Source: Faecalicatena contorta (lineage in GTDB: Bacteria; Bacillota; Clostridia; Lachnospirales; Lachnospiraceae). Taken from it: a DNA stretch of 64,000 bases. Shown one piece after another: positions 1 to 8,073 of this stretch (positions are counted from its first letter, which is position 1; each line of letters opens with the position of its first letter). The notes below the pieces were generated by a model, which saw nothing but the letters and a program-made list of their open reading frames with translations, ran no database searches and was not told the origin of the DNA. Position numbers and translations under genes: made by a program. The DNA lies in assembly GCF_039521745.1 (NCBI RefSeq), contig NZ_BAAACT010000038.1, one strand, 5' to 3'.

Positions 1-10
1 GTGTAAACCG

Positions 11-28
11 ACCGCCGGAAACGGCGGT
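11..28 (-). terminator. GC hairpin after resolvase remnant
   Basis: A perfect 7-bp stem (ACCGCCG / CGGCGGT) with a 4-nt loop lies 19 nt beyond the remnant's stop. The run after it is only weakly T-rich (GGTTTAC), so it is at best a weak intrinsic terminator. Confidence 0.35.
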
Positions 29-46
29 CATAAAATGAACTGGTAC

Positions 47-193
47 TCATGGTCTACCGTATACGTCTTTTCCGGATATTTTTTCAATGTAAAGATTTTT
101 TTCCGGTATTTTCAGGGATTCCATTGCAACCAACTGTCGTTCTACATTCTGGTCTTTTGAAGATACCCTAACATAACCAAAGCTTTTGTGCAT
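47..193 (-). pseudogene. Serine resolvase N-terminal remnant
   Basis: A 48-codon reading frame starting at an ATG behind a GGAGGG ribosome binding site. It reads as the first third of a serine recombinase: the stretch FGYVRVSSKDQN carries the catalytic Ser region, followed by ERQLVAM and IPEKNLYIEKISGKD as in TnpR/Hin-type resolvases. It stops after SGKDVYGRP, where intact family members (about 180-200 aa) continue into the rest of the catalytic domain and a helix-turn-helix. I see no continuation in any frame before the window edge. It is probably a decayed resolvase from a lost mobile element, although a short expressed fragment cannot be excluded because the start region is intact. Confidence 0.7.
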
Positions 194-607
194 TATTTTC
201 CCTCCTTTTACGACACAACTATTATCGCATATTTATACACCGCCTCATGCTGGTATATTTTTCCAATTATGTGTTTTGACAGGTGTTAGGTGGGTTTCTT
301 TTCGAGGAGCAGAATGCGTTCACAAAACGCGGGGCGGCTTGTGCGGTATCGTTTTCATAGAAAGATATTACAACGCAAAAGGAGGACAGCAAAGGCAAAA
401 GTATAATCCGGATTATACCTGTTCCTGGTCCCAGAACGCGCAGCCTTCCGGCTTCGGCTGGTGTGTCCAGGCTGCCTGTGCAGTCCTTCTTTTTAATTAC
501 TCCGGCTGACTGGTGCATTGTAAATCAAGTAACTGACTCTTAAGCTAAGATAAAATTATTCGAGGTACTAGCATTTCTCTGCCCTCCGGTTCTCGACTAG
601 CCTTTTT
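194..607. other. Intergenic region, no gene seen
   Basis: About 410 bp between the resolvase remnant and the histidine phosphatase gene. Open frames here (for example 267-518 minus) have no recognisable domain and no convincing ribosome binding site. The part next to the remnant is AT-rich and would hold its promoter and, if this was a TnpR-type resolvase, a res site; I could not define either. Confidence 0.5.
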
Positions 608-1222
608 CTAATAATACACCCGTCCTTCCTCAATGATTTCCGCTCTTCCATTCTGTACTGTAACTTCAGTAACTGAACAATTCGCAGGTACTCCGTTTTC
701 CCAAAATCTTGCAATATCCTTCTGTCCTTTTATAAGATTCAGCATTGCTGTGAGGGCGGCTCCATGCGTGGAAATTAAAAGTGTTTTATCCTCATACTCT
801 TTTCTGTCATACAGCTCATGAAGAAAGTCCTGGATCCTGTCTTCCAGTTGTCCGATCGATTCCCCTCCTTCAGGCACTATATAGTTCTTCGTGTCAGTAA
901 AAAGTTTGTTAAACTCATCGCTGCCTGGCTCTTTGTTCTCGCCCCTGCAACACATTCCCTCTGCTACGCCAAATCCCATTTCCTGGATTCGGATATCCTC
1001 ATATAAAGGGATATTTCTCCCTGCCAGAATTAGTTGCGCTGTTTCCTTTGCCCTGGACAAAGGACTCGTATATGCGGCCGCAAACGGAATATCCCCCAGC
1101 CCCTTTGCCGTCTCTTCCGCCAGGTATCTTCCATACGCATTCAACGAAATATCGGAGTGTCCCTGAACTTTTTTTAATTTATTCCATGCTGTTTCGCCAT
1201 GGCGAACAAGATATAACTTCAT
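608..1222 (-). CDS. Histidine phosphatase family protein
   Basis: A 204-aa protein of the phosphoglycerate-mutase-like histidine phosphatase superfamily. The N-terminal LVRHGET (residues 5-11) holds the phospho-accepting His8 within the RHG signature; Arg57 in SPLSRAKET, Glu81 in IQEMGFG, and the second catalytic His153 in STHGAAL complete the usual active site. Length fits the small GpmB/CobC/PhoE-like cytosolic phosphatases. Substrate cannot be predicted; there are no cobalamin genes next to it to argue for CobC. An upstream in-frame ATG exists 13 codons earlier, but the start at MKLYLVRHG has a GGGAGG ribosome binding site at good spacing, so I use that. It appears monocistronic and is divergent from luxS. 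Confidence 0.9.
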   Translation of the reverse strand: MKLYLVRHGETAWNKLKKVQGHSDISLNAYGRYLAEETAKGLGDIPFAAAYTSPLSRAKETAQLILAGRNIPLYEDIRIQEMGFGVAEGMCCRGENKEPGSDEFNKLFTDTKNYIVPEGGESIGQLEDRIQDFLHELYDRKEYEDKTLLISTHGAALTAMLNLIKGQKDIARFWENGVPANCSVTEVTVQNGRAEIIEEGRVYY

Positions 1223-1345
1223 TATCTGCCTCCCTGATATATAATTTTTATGAATAAACATATTTTACAGGATACTTTTTCGTAAATCATATTTCTCTGC
1301 TTATTTAGTATAATCATTACTTTTTCTTTCGTCAACTTTTACTTC

Positions 1346-1374
1346 TTGTCTTATTTGCCAGATACCTTTATAAT
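1346..1374 (+). promoter_or_regulatory. luxS promoter
   Basis: TTGTCT (1346-1351), 17-bp spacer, TATAAT (1369-1374). Predicted start of transcription is about 1381, which places the inverted-repeat leader at 1399-1478 inside the transcript. Confidence 0.75.
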
Positions 1375-1398
1375 AGTTGGTGAAATCAAATTAACTTA

Positions 1399-1478
1399 AT
1401 ACCCCAGGGAATTCTGTCACCAATCCCTTGCATGTGGATCCGCCCGCAGTACATGGGTTGTGAGTTGCCCCTGGGTAT
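1399..1478 (+). promoter_or_regulatory. Structured 5' leader of luxS
   Basis: An 80-nt imperfect hairpin fills the leader between the promoter and the luxS ribosome binding site. The outer helix pairs ATACCC(C)AGGG (1399-1409) with CCCTGGGTAT (1469-1478), with one bulged C. An inner helix pairs TCAC-CAATCCC (1417-1427) with GGGTTGTGA (1455-1463), with two bulges, and an apical ATGT/ACAT helix closes a loop. The AAAAAGGAG ribosome binding site begins 3 nt after the outer helix, so folding could affect translation. It does not match my memory of SAM or SAH riboswitch cores. Structure seen; regulatory role inferred. Confidence 0.55.
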
Positions 1479-1495
1479 ACAAAAAGGAGATTATT

Positions 1496-1975
1496 ATGGA
1501 AAAAATTGCAAGTTTTTCAATAGACCATTTAAAATTGGTTCCGGGCCTTTATGTTTCCAGAAGAGATGAGGTAAACGGAAATCCTATTACTACTTTTGAT
1601 ATCCGTATGACCAGCCCAAACGATGAACCAGTTATGAATACCGCCGAAGTTCATACATTGGAGCACATCGGCGCTACCTTTCTGAGGAACCATCCTGATT
1701 TTAAAGACAAAGTGCTTTACTTCGGGCCGATGGGATGCCGGACCGGATTTTATCTGCTTCTGGCAGGACAATATCAGCCGGAAGATATCGTTGGGCTTAT
1801 CAGGGATATGTTTAGTTATATATCTGCATTTGAAGGAGAAGTGCCAGGCGCAGCAGCCAAGGACTGCGGCAATTATCTGGACATGAATCTTCCTATGGCG
1901 AAATATGTAGCGAAAAAATATCTGCAGAATGTACTTATCGACATACAGGATTATCAAATGTATTATCCGGAATAA
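1496..1975 (+). CDS. luxS: S-ribosylhomocysteine lyase LuxS
   Basis: A 159-aa cytosolic metalloenzyme that cleaves S-ribosylhomocysteine to homocysteine and DPD, the precursor of autoinducer-2, in the activated methyl cycle. The metal site is intact: His53 and His57 in VHTLEHIG and Cys124 in AKDCGNY; the catalytic Cys81 lies in GPMGCRTGFY and Glu56 in the same HTLEH block. The length is normal for LuxS. The start is set by AAAAAGGAG 6-7 nt upstream; an earlier in-frame ATG at 1460 lies inside the hairpin leader and is unlikely. No pfs/mtnN, metK or metE gene is next to it, so LuxS is a single-gene unit with its own promoter and structured leader. Confidence 0.97.
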   Translation: MEKIASFSIDHLKLVPGLYVSRRDEVNGNPITTFDIRMTSPNDEPVMNTAEVHTLEHIGATFLRNHPDFKDKVLYFGPMGCRTGFYLLLAGQYQPEDIVGLIRDMFSYISAFEGEVPGAAAKDCGNYLDMNLPMAKYVAKKYLQNVLIDIQDYQMYYPE

Positions 1976-2037
1976 ATTTAGATTCCACTTGACGTCTTCG
2001 GAAAAACATGCACAATAAATATCACTCAAACCATAAC

Positions 2038-2147
2038 AGCCAGCAAATAAACTTTCCACAGCCTCTACGTCCTGTGGTGAAGGCATTCCGTGCTATTGTA
2101 GTCTGCTTGCACTTCTCTGCCCTCTGTGTTTATATGCTGGCTTTTTG
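2038..2147 (+). ncRNA. Candidate structured RNA or 3' end of luxS mRNA
   Basis: A 15-nt arm AGCCAGCAAATAAAC (2038-2052) pairs with GTTTATATGCTGGCT (2128-2142) with one mismatch, and a T-run follows at 2142-2146. Inside are a CCACAG/CTGTGG hairpin and a GTGC/GCAC pair, giving a multibranched fold that ends like an intrinsic terminator. A TTGACG sequence at 1990 could be a -35 box but the -10 is poor. It may be a small RNA or just the luxS 3' region. No known RNA family recognised. Confidence 0.35.
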
Positions 2148-2186
2148 TCGTTCTTTTTGTTACACTTTATTTATGTTCTTCTTTCT

Positions 2187-2747
2187 CTACTCCCGGCATG
2201 ATTTTGTAAAGCGGTTATTTCTGCAAAGCACTTCCTCACGGATATACTGATAGGTCGGCTCTTCACCTTTCTCTGCGAGCATCACCAACAGTTTTTCCAG
2301 CAGCGCCTCAGTTTCTTTATGCATCAGATAATGTCCCTTCCCCGCCATAAAGTACTCAAGGGGATCGGTCTTCTTATAAGCTTTGCCTTTGTATATCCTG
2401 CAGGCCGCGATGCGGTCCAGAAACATTTCTACTACATAGCGGACCGGCATTTTCATGCCTGTCATATCTTTTTCTCCGTTTATTCCATAATCAATCCAAT
2501 ATTCATAATGATGCTTATTCCGGCCTTTATGATGCAGCCATGCCTTGGACAGTCCCTTTGCCTCCCGCTCTGCATTGTTGGGGCTTCTGTTTCCCTGGTA
2601 GTATCTGCAGCCTACGCTGAATTCTGTCCAGCTGTATTTGGAAAGGTCATGCAGAAGCCCCTGCCAGTACAGGCCCACCCGAAAGCATTCCTTCATGACC
2701 AATAGTTTATGTCTGGTTATTGTACAAAAATGCCGTATTGCTTTCAT
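2187..2747 (-). CDS. DUF5662 family protein
   Basis: A 186-aa protein that I recognise as the DUF5662 type found widely in Lachnospiraceae. It begins MKAIRHFCTITRHK and has LLHDLSKYSWTEF at about residues 31-43, where the His33-Asp34 pair recalls HD-type metal ligands; a His-rich stretch WLHHKGRNKHHYEYW follows, then a helical C-terminal half. No signal peptide or membrane segment. The H-D and HH motifs suggest a metal-binding helical fold, but this is inference and no activity is known to me. It has no obvious operon partners: the next gene on this strand (GH13 protein) ends 40 bp upstream. Confidence 0.75.
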   Translation of the reverse strand: MKAIRHFCTITRHKLLVMKECFRVGLYWQGLLHDLSKYSWTEFSVGCRYYQGNRSPNNAEREAKGLSKAWLHHKGRNKHHYEYWIDYGINGEKDMTGMKMPVRYVVEMFLDRIAACRIYKGKAYKKTDPLEYFMAGKGHYLMHKETEALLEKLLVMLAEKGEEPTYQYIREEVLCRNNRFTKSCRE

Positions 2748-2787
2748 ACCGCTTTAACGTCCTTCCTGTCTTCCTGCCAGCCGGTAT

Positions 2788-4488
2788 TTATTTGCCGATC
2801 AGAAGCAAGATGCTTCTTTCTTTTAATACCATCGTCTTCTGGTTTTCCAGAAGCTGCGGCTTTTCCAGTATTCCCTCAGCCGTGTCCATGACCCTGTGCC
2901 ACTTCTTTTTCTTTGGCAGGGCAGGCAGGGCAAATGTATGTTTAATCCAATGCATATTGTAGGCTATGAAACAGTCATTGTCGTTCTGCCCGCTTGCGCA
3001 GTACAAGACCCCCAGCTGTCTGCTTGAGACATCTGCCGGTACCTGCCATGCATTTTCCCCGTGATAAGATACATCCGGAGTACCGCACGAGATCTGGTCC
3101 AGCCCCAGCAGCGCATCCGGCCTGTGCAGCACGGGATGTTCCCTTCTAAGAGCAATCAGCGCTTTTACATACTGGAATAAGGAATCATTATTCTTTAGTC
3201 TATTCCAATTCAGCCAGGATAGTTCATTGTCCTGGCAGTATACATTGTTATTTCCCTTCTGGGTATTTTCAAACTCATCGCCTGCAAGCAGACAGGGAGT
3301 CCCCTGGGCTGTCAGCAGGAGAAAGAATGCGTTTTTTATCTGATTTCTGCGAAGCTCCATAATGGAGCGTTTTCTGCTGGGTCCCTCTACGCCGCAGTTC
3401 CAGCTGTAATTATAAACGGGACCATCGTGATTATGTTCACCGTTAGCCTCGTTGTGCTTTTCATCATAGGATACAAGATCCGCCAGGGTGAATCCGGTGT
3501 GCGCGGTTATATAGTTGCAGCAGCCGTCCTCCTTTGTGTTGCGGCGGAGCGCCCATATCACATCGTCTATCATACCCTCGTCCCCCTTCAGGAACCGGCG
3601 CATCACATTCTGGAACCACTCTTCCTTTTTCAGAATTTTGACCCCCTTTAAAAGAGGATCAGCCATAAGTCCGTCCCATGATACATGATAGGGATTGACC
3701 ACAAACCCGTCTACATGATATTCCAGCATATAGTAATGCAGGCATTCCAAAGCGGTCTGATACAGAATTCCCTCCTCAAAAGGCATCTCAAGGATAACCT
3801 CTATTCCCGCTTTATGGAAGGCTTTTACCATTTCTTTTAACTCTGCGGCAGCATCTCCCGCGGCACTGTAGGCCGCCTTGGGCGCAAAATAGCAGCCCCG
3901 GCCATAGCCCCAGTAATTAGTTCGTTTTCCCGCATACTCTTCAAACTCGTAGACGGGCATGCACTGCACCTGGTTGATTCCAAGTTCCTGCAGATATGGA
4001 AGCTTTTCCATCACCCCCATATAAGTTCCCTTATGCTTTACCTTTGAAGAGCTGTGCATGGTAAATCCACGGATATGGAGACTGTAGGCGATGACTTCAT
4101 GATAAGGGATGCAGGGCCTTCTGTCCTCTTCCCATTCGAAGTTCTCCGTCAGAAAGACGCCCCGCACTTTATGCGACTCCAGATCTTCTTTCTGGCCAAA
4201 GTCGAGGTGGCCGGTTATGCGCCTCACATATGGATCCAGAGTTACCTTCCCCCCGATCCGGTAATTGTACTCATATTCCTGCGGATTGAGCCCTTCCAGT
4301 GCAAGAAAGCGTACCTCCCCCATCGCAGGGTCTTCCTGCATGGGATATACTGCCTCAACGTCCGCACTGCCGGCCCGGTACAGCAGCAGCTCACATAACT
4401 TCCCCGGGGATACGGAAACGGCAAAATTCATTCTTTCGGTTCCGATTGTCACGCCTAATGGCTGCGGGCTTCCCTGTACTTTTTTCAT
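2788..4488 (-). CDS. GH13 isoamylase/GlgX-like protein, probably inactive
   Basis: A 566-aa protein with the layout of glycogen debranching enzymes: an N-terminal CBM48-like domain (about 1-115), then a GH13 barrel. GlgX hallmarks are plain, such as YDEKHNEANGEHNHDG (341-356), LLAGDEFENTQKGNNNVYCQ (400-419) and SWLNW. Yet catalytic regions are degenerate. Region I reads EVILEMPFEEG instead of DVVxNH; region II reads GFVVN (261-265) where the nucleophile Asp of GFRFD should be; region III with the acid/base Glu is missing through shortening; region IV reads AHTGF (329-333) instead of AHDGF. The protein is about 100 residues shorter than usual GlgX. It may be a glucan-binding pseudoenzyme. The orphan sugar-binding lipoprotein gene lies 25 bp upstream on the same strand. 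Confidence 0.85.
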   Translation of the reverse strand: MKKVQGSPQPLGVTIGTERMNFAVSVSPGKLCELLLYRAGSADVEAVYPMQEDPAMGEVRFLALEGLNPQEYEYNYRIGGKVTLDPYVRRITGHLDFGQKEDLESHKVRGVFLTENFEWEEDRRPCIPYHEVIAYSLHIRGFTMHSSSKVKHKGTYMGVMEKLPYLQELGINQVQCMPVYEFEEYAGKRTNYWGYGRGCYFAPKAAYSAAGDAAAELKEMVKAFHKAGIEVILEMPFEEGILYQTALECLHYYMLEYHVDGFVVNPYHVSWDGLMADPLLKGVKILKKEEWFQNVMRRFLKGDEGMIDDVIWALRRNTKEDGCCNYITAHTGFTLADLVSYDEKHNEANGEHNHDGPVYNYSWNCGVEGPSRKRSIMELRRNQIKNAFFLLLTAQGTPCLLAGDEFENTQKGNNNVYCQDNELSWLNWNRLKNNDSLFQYVKALIALRREHPVLHRPDALLGLDQISCGTPDVSYHGENAWQVPADVSSRQLGVLYCASGQNDNDCFIAYNMHWIKHTFALPALPKKKKWHRVMDTAEGILEKPQLLENQKTMVLKERSILLLIGK

Positions 4489-4513
4489 AATCTAAGGTCC
4501 TCTCTTCCTGCTG

Positions 4514-5518
4514 TTACTGCCAGCCGTCAGTTCCATACATCTCTACGTTATCCTTATTTATAAAAAATGTTTCCTCATAAATTTCTTTTTCATAATCATT
4601 GCCTTCCAGGATGGCAATTCCCGTTTCCACGGCTTTTTTGCCGATATTGATGGGCGACTGTGCTCCGGTTCCTGCAATGGAAGTACCTGCTTTCGAGAGT
4701 TCACTCTTCACTCCCGGCGAGCCGTCTACCCCATATATCAGGATATCTTTTCTGCCCGCTTCTTCCACGGCCTCCAGCACCCCGAGCGCCACCTGGTCAT
4801 TTCCGCACATGACAGCGTCAATCTCCGGTTTCTCAGACAGTATGCGCTTCATTTCACTTTTGGCATTCTCCTTTTTTCCCTGAACATCCGCTCTTGCCAG
4901 CACCTCAAAACCGCCGTTGGCAATCGCCTCCTCGAAGCCTGTTATTCTCTCATTAATTGAATTCATGGACGGACACTCCAGAATGACAATCCTGCCTCCG
5001 TCCGGACGCTGCTTCATCAAATCCTCACCGCACAGAAAACCGGCGTTTTTATTATCTGAACCTACATAAGCGTCAATCAAATCTGTATCCTTTACCTGTG
5101 TATCTATATTAATCACCGGTATATCAGCCTCTTTCAGCGCTTCCAAAGCCGGCGTGATCTTTTCCCAGTCTACCGGGCACAAAAAGACCGCATCTACACC
5201 CTGCTCAATCATTTCCTGAATCTGCTCAATCTGAACATTCACATCTGTGCCGGGATCCTTGACTGTCAGGTGATACTCCTGTTCGGACAGCGCGGTTTCA
5301 ATCGACATCTTTAAGGTGTCAAAATAGGGGTTCCCCATATCAATGCAGCTATAGCCAAATGTATAGCCAGTCTCCTCCTGCTCCTCGTCCTCTCCTTCTT
5401 CTGTCTCTGTATCCTGTACTGCATTATCTTCAGGCGTACCCACATTCTTTTTACATCCTGCCAGCAGCAAACACACCATCAGGACAATGAGTAATACGCT
5501 CAGTAACTTTCTTTTCAT
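4514..5518 (-). CDS. Sugar-binding lipoprotein, RbsB-like
   Basis: A 334-aa periplasmic-binding-protein type 1 (Peripla_BP_4, ribose/galactose-binding class). The N-terminus MKRKLLSVLLIVLMVC followed by LLLAGC is a lipoprotein signal peptide with lipobox, so the mature protein would be anchored outside the membrane. A Glu/Asp-rich linker (about 27-50) precedes the domain. Typical binding-protein blocks are visible: GYSCIDMGNPYFDTLKMSI, EQIQEMIEQGVDAVFLCPVD, IPVINIDTQ and AYVGSDNKNAGFLCGE. No permease or ATPase gene accompanies it, which is unusual; it may feed a transporter encoded elsewhere or act as a sensor. The GH13-like gene downstream is only 25 bp away, so the two may be co-transcribed. 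Confidence 0.88.
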   Translation of the reverse strand: MKRKLLSVLLIVLMVCLLLAGCKKNVGTPEDNAVQDTETEEGEDEEQEETGYTFGYSCIDMGNPYFDTLKMSIETALSEQEYHLTVKDPGTDVNVQIEQIQEMIEQGVDAVFLCPVDWEKITPALEALKEADIPVINIDTQVKDTDLIDAYVGSDNKNAGFLCGEDLMKQRPDGGRIVILECPSMNSINERITGFEEAIANGGFEVLARADVQGKKENAKSEMKRILSEKPEIDAVMCGNDQVALGVLEAVEEAGRKDILIYGVDGSPGVKSELSKAGTSIAGTGAQSPINIGKKAVETGIAILEGNDYEKEIYEETFFINKDNVEMYGTDGWQ

Positions 5519-5636
5519 TCAATACCCTCCTGTTCAGCAAAATTTAAGAACCTTCTTCCATTCTATCGTGTTTCTCCCCAATGTCAATAGGAAGTTACTG
5601 ATCACACCGTGCCGTAAACGATGCAGTGTGCCGCAG

Positions 5637-5781
5637 GTTACTATTCACGGGGCCGTGCCCCCGCTGCACGGCATCTGAGCCATTAAAGTGATGGAGCCGG
5701 GCATCTGGGCCCTCGCCCTAGGCGACTTTAAATGGCCCAGATACCGTTACTATGCGCGGCCCCTGGGCCGTAAATAGTAAC
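5637..5781. repeat. Palindromic repeat, family 2 (GTTAC type)
   Basis: A nested inverted repeat that fills much of the 360-bp gap between the lipoprotein and DUF1292 genes. GTTACTATTCACGG at 5637 pairs with CCGTAAATAGTAAC at 5768-5781, and CGGCATCTGAGCCATTAAAG pairs imperfectly with a mirrored copy (5725-5746). The right arm holds its own GTTACTAT/ATAGTAAC hairpin. On the minus strand the block around CACTTTAATGGCTCAGATGC recurs almost exactly at 32,437-32,456. Function unknown. Confidence 0.7.
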
Positions 5782-5878
5782 GGACACAGTCACAATAGGA
5801 ACCGGCTCATGTTTTTCCCTTGCTTTTTAGCCTTCTTTTTGTTAGAGTTAAGTTATCAATGAAAAAAGGAGACCATTT

Positions 5879-6196
5879 ATGAGCGAAAATGAATCACTTA
5901 CTGTAACACTGACACTCGATAATGACGAAGAGCTGGAGTGTGCCGTCCTCACGATTTATGAGGTGGAAGGCCAGGAATACATTGCCCTGCTTCCGCTCGA
6001 CGAGGAAGGCAGCAATGACGAAGGACAGGTTTATCTCTACCGCTTCTCAGAACCAGTAGAAGGACAGCCTGAACTAGAAAACATTGAAGACGACGATGAG
6101 TATGAACGTGCTGCAGATAAGTTTGATGAATGGCTGGATTCCCAGGAATTTGAAGATTTGGACCTGGATGAAGACTTGGATTCGGACGAGGATTAA
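5879..6196 (+). CDS. DUF1292 domain-containing protein
   Basis: A 105-aa very acidic protein of the DUF1292 family (YrzB-like), common in Firmicutes. The N-terminal half LTVTLTLDNDEELECAVLTI and EVEGQEYIALLPL form the family's small beta domain; the C-terminal third (about 70-105) is almost all Asp/Glu with DDDEYERAADKFDEWL. No signal peptide. A strong AAAAAAGGAG ribosome binding site precedes it. In other Firmicutes DUF1292 genes often sit beside yrzL/ruvX; here the gene stands alone and its last 4 bp overlap the helicase gene on the opposite strand. Molecular role unknown. Confidence 0.9.
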   Translation: MSENESLTVTLTLDNDEELECAVLTIYEVEGQEYIALLPLDEEGSNDEGQVYLYRFSEPVEGQPELENIEDDDEYERAADKFDEWLDSQEFEDLDLDEDLDSDED

Positions 6197-8031
6197 TTCT
6201 TTGCATCCTCAAGAAGTTCCTCGACAAAACGGGAAGGTGAAACATCCTTTCCGTTTTTTTTCTTTACATATATGATTTTCAGCTGCTCTTTTGCCCTGGT
6301 CATGGCCACATAAAACAGCCTGCGTTCTTCTTCCGTCCCCTGTTCCTTCAAAGCTTTTTTATAAGGAATCTGCCCTTCATTCGCCTCGATGATATAAACC
6401 GTATCAAACTCCAGGCCCTTTGCAGCATGCATCGTCATCAGCCGGACGCCCTCCTGCTGTCTTTCCCTGCTGCTCTCCCGCATTTTCAGCGCACTGGTAT
6501 ACTCCTCCACATGCTCAAACCATTCCTTCATAGATGCAAAAGGCTTAGCCGCCTCCTCCAATTCTACCAACACCTCGAATAAATCCCCTGCCTGCATTCT
6601 TCTGGATGAAGCGTATTCCCGCAGAAAATCATCGTATCCGATCCTTTTTCTCAAATACTGGAAGGCAGCATAAGGGGCCATCTTAGCCAGCATTTTCAGA
6701 TCCCATTCGAACTGGTCTATTCTGTCCTGCATCCATTCCTTGTCACAGTAAAACTTTCTCAAATCCTCAAAAGATGCCTCCCTGCCGGATAAGCTTTCTC
6801 TGGAAATATACCGCTTGGGGCGGTTCATAATCTGCAGAAAATCCTGGCGGGCACGGCTCCCCGATGCCATCCGGAAATATGCCATAATATCTTTTGCTAT
6901 AAAGTGGCTGTAAATGTTTGGCATATGTTCCTTCATCTGAAAAGATATTTTGTGTTCTATCAGCTGCTCCACGAGAGGCCGGGCATCCGTATGGATCCGG
7001 AACAGTACCGCAATGTCTTCCGGCCGTACGCCTTCGCGGATCCGTTCCCGGATCTCTTCCAGCACATATCCTCCCTCCTCCGCCGGATCCCGCACCTCCT
7101 GCACGTGCAGGCTTGCTCCCCGGGGTTTCTGTGCTCGTATTTTCTTCTGAAACCGGATCTCATTGTGACCGATCACCTTCAGGGCATTCTCCACAATATT
7201 GGAAGTGGACCGGTAATTGATATCCAGCAGCAGCTGTTTCGCCTCCGGATAGTCCTCTGTGAACCGGAACATCAGCCGTGAATCAGCCCCTCGAAACCCG
7301 TATATCGACTGATCATCATCCCCCACGGCAAACAGATTACTCTGTGGTTCCGCCAGCATCTTAATTACATCATACTGGATCTGATTGATGTCCTGAAATT
7401 CATCAATCAATATATAATGAAACTTTTCCTGCCAAAGCTTCAGGATATCCGGCCTGGACCGGAACAATTCATAACACAGTACAAGCATATCGTCAAAATC
7501 GATTTTCTTTGCGATTTTCCGCTGTGTCTCGTATTCCCGGTAAATGTTTCTGAAAGCATCCGGCGCGCACTTTTCGGATCTGTATTCATCTATGTCCATT
7601 CTGTTATTTTTCACAATACCGATCTCAGTCACGATATCCTGCAGGAAATCTTCCTCATCAAAGATCTCGATATCCTGCCTGTTCACAGCCTGCCTCACGA
7701 TCTGATACTTTTCTTCCTCTGAGAGAATATTCTGAGGGCCGAAATGATATGCCCATTTCAGAATACCATAATAGATCCCGTGGAAGGTCCCCACGGTTAC
7801 CGGCAGGCCTTTATTTCCCATCAGCTGTTGAAAACGGGACTTCATCTCTGCTGCTGCATACTTAGTAAAAGTAATGACCAGAATTTCTTCTGGCCTTACT
7901 TTTCGCTCCTCAATCAGGTATTTCATTCGGTTTACAATCGTCAGGGTCTTCCCGGATCCGGGACCTGCAAGGACAAGACATGGGCCCACCCCATGAGTGA
8001 CTGCATCTGACTGAGCCTTACTAAAACTCAT
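6193..8031 (-). CDS. UvrD/PcrA-like ATP-dependent DNA helicase
   Basis: A 612-aa superfamily 1A helicase. Seen in order: Q-motif region FSKAQSDAV, Walker A GPGSGKT (residues 23-29), motif Ia TFTKYAAAEM, motif II DEFQDINQIQYD, motif III GDDDQSIYGFRGA, motif IV NYRST, motif V LMTMHAAKGLEFD and motif VI RLFYVAMTRAKEQL. It is shorter than PcrA/UvrD (about 720-750 aa) and lacks their C-terminal tail, so it is a paralogue rather than the housekeeping PcrA. The likely job is 3'-5' unwinding in DNA repair. It lies 42 bp downstream of gltX on the same strand, probably in the sirtuin-gltX unit, and converges on the DUF1292 gene with a 4-bp overlap. Confidence 0.93.
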   Translation of the reverse strand: MSFSKAQSDAVTHGVGPCLVLAGPGSGKTLTIVNRMKYLIEERKVRPEEILVITFTKYAAAEMKSRFQQLMGNKGLPVTVGTFHGIYYGILKWAYHFGPQNILSEEEKYQIVRQAVNRQDIEIFDEEDFLQDIVTEIGIVKNNRMDIDEYRSEKCAPDAFRNIYREYETQRKIAKKIDFDDMLVLCYELFRSRPDILKLWQEKFHYILIDEFQDINQIQYDVIKMLAEPQSNLFAVGDDDQSIYGFRGADSRLMFRFTEDYPEAKQLLLDINYRSTSNIVENALKVIGHNEIRFQKKIRAQKPRGASLHVQEVRDPAEEGGYVLEEIRERIREGVRPEDIAVLFRIHTDARPLVEQLIEHKISFQMKEHMPNIYSHFIAKDIMAYFRMASGSRARQDFLQIMNRPKRYISRESLSGREASFEDLRKFYCDKEWMQDRIDQFEWDLKMLAKMAPYAAFQYLRKRIGYDDFLREYASSRRMQAGDLFEVLVELEEAAKPFASMKEWFEHVEEYTSALKMRESSRERQQEGVRLMTMHAAKGLEFDTVYIIEANEGQIPYKKALKEQGTEEERRLFYVAMTRAKEQLKIIYVKKKNGKDVSPSRFVEELLEDAKN

Positions 8032-8073
8032 ACGTACCTCTTTCTACTTACTGACGTTCAAAAATGTGAACCG

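Noticed and set aside
1399..1478. SAM or SAH riboswitch before luxS
   Set aside because: The conserved core sequences I know for these classes are absent; only a long bulged helix is supported.
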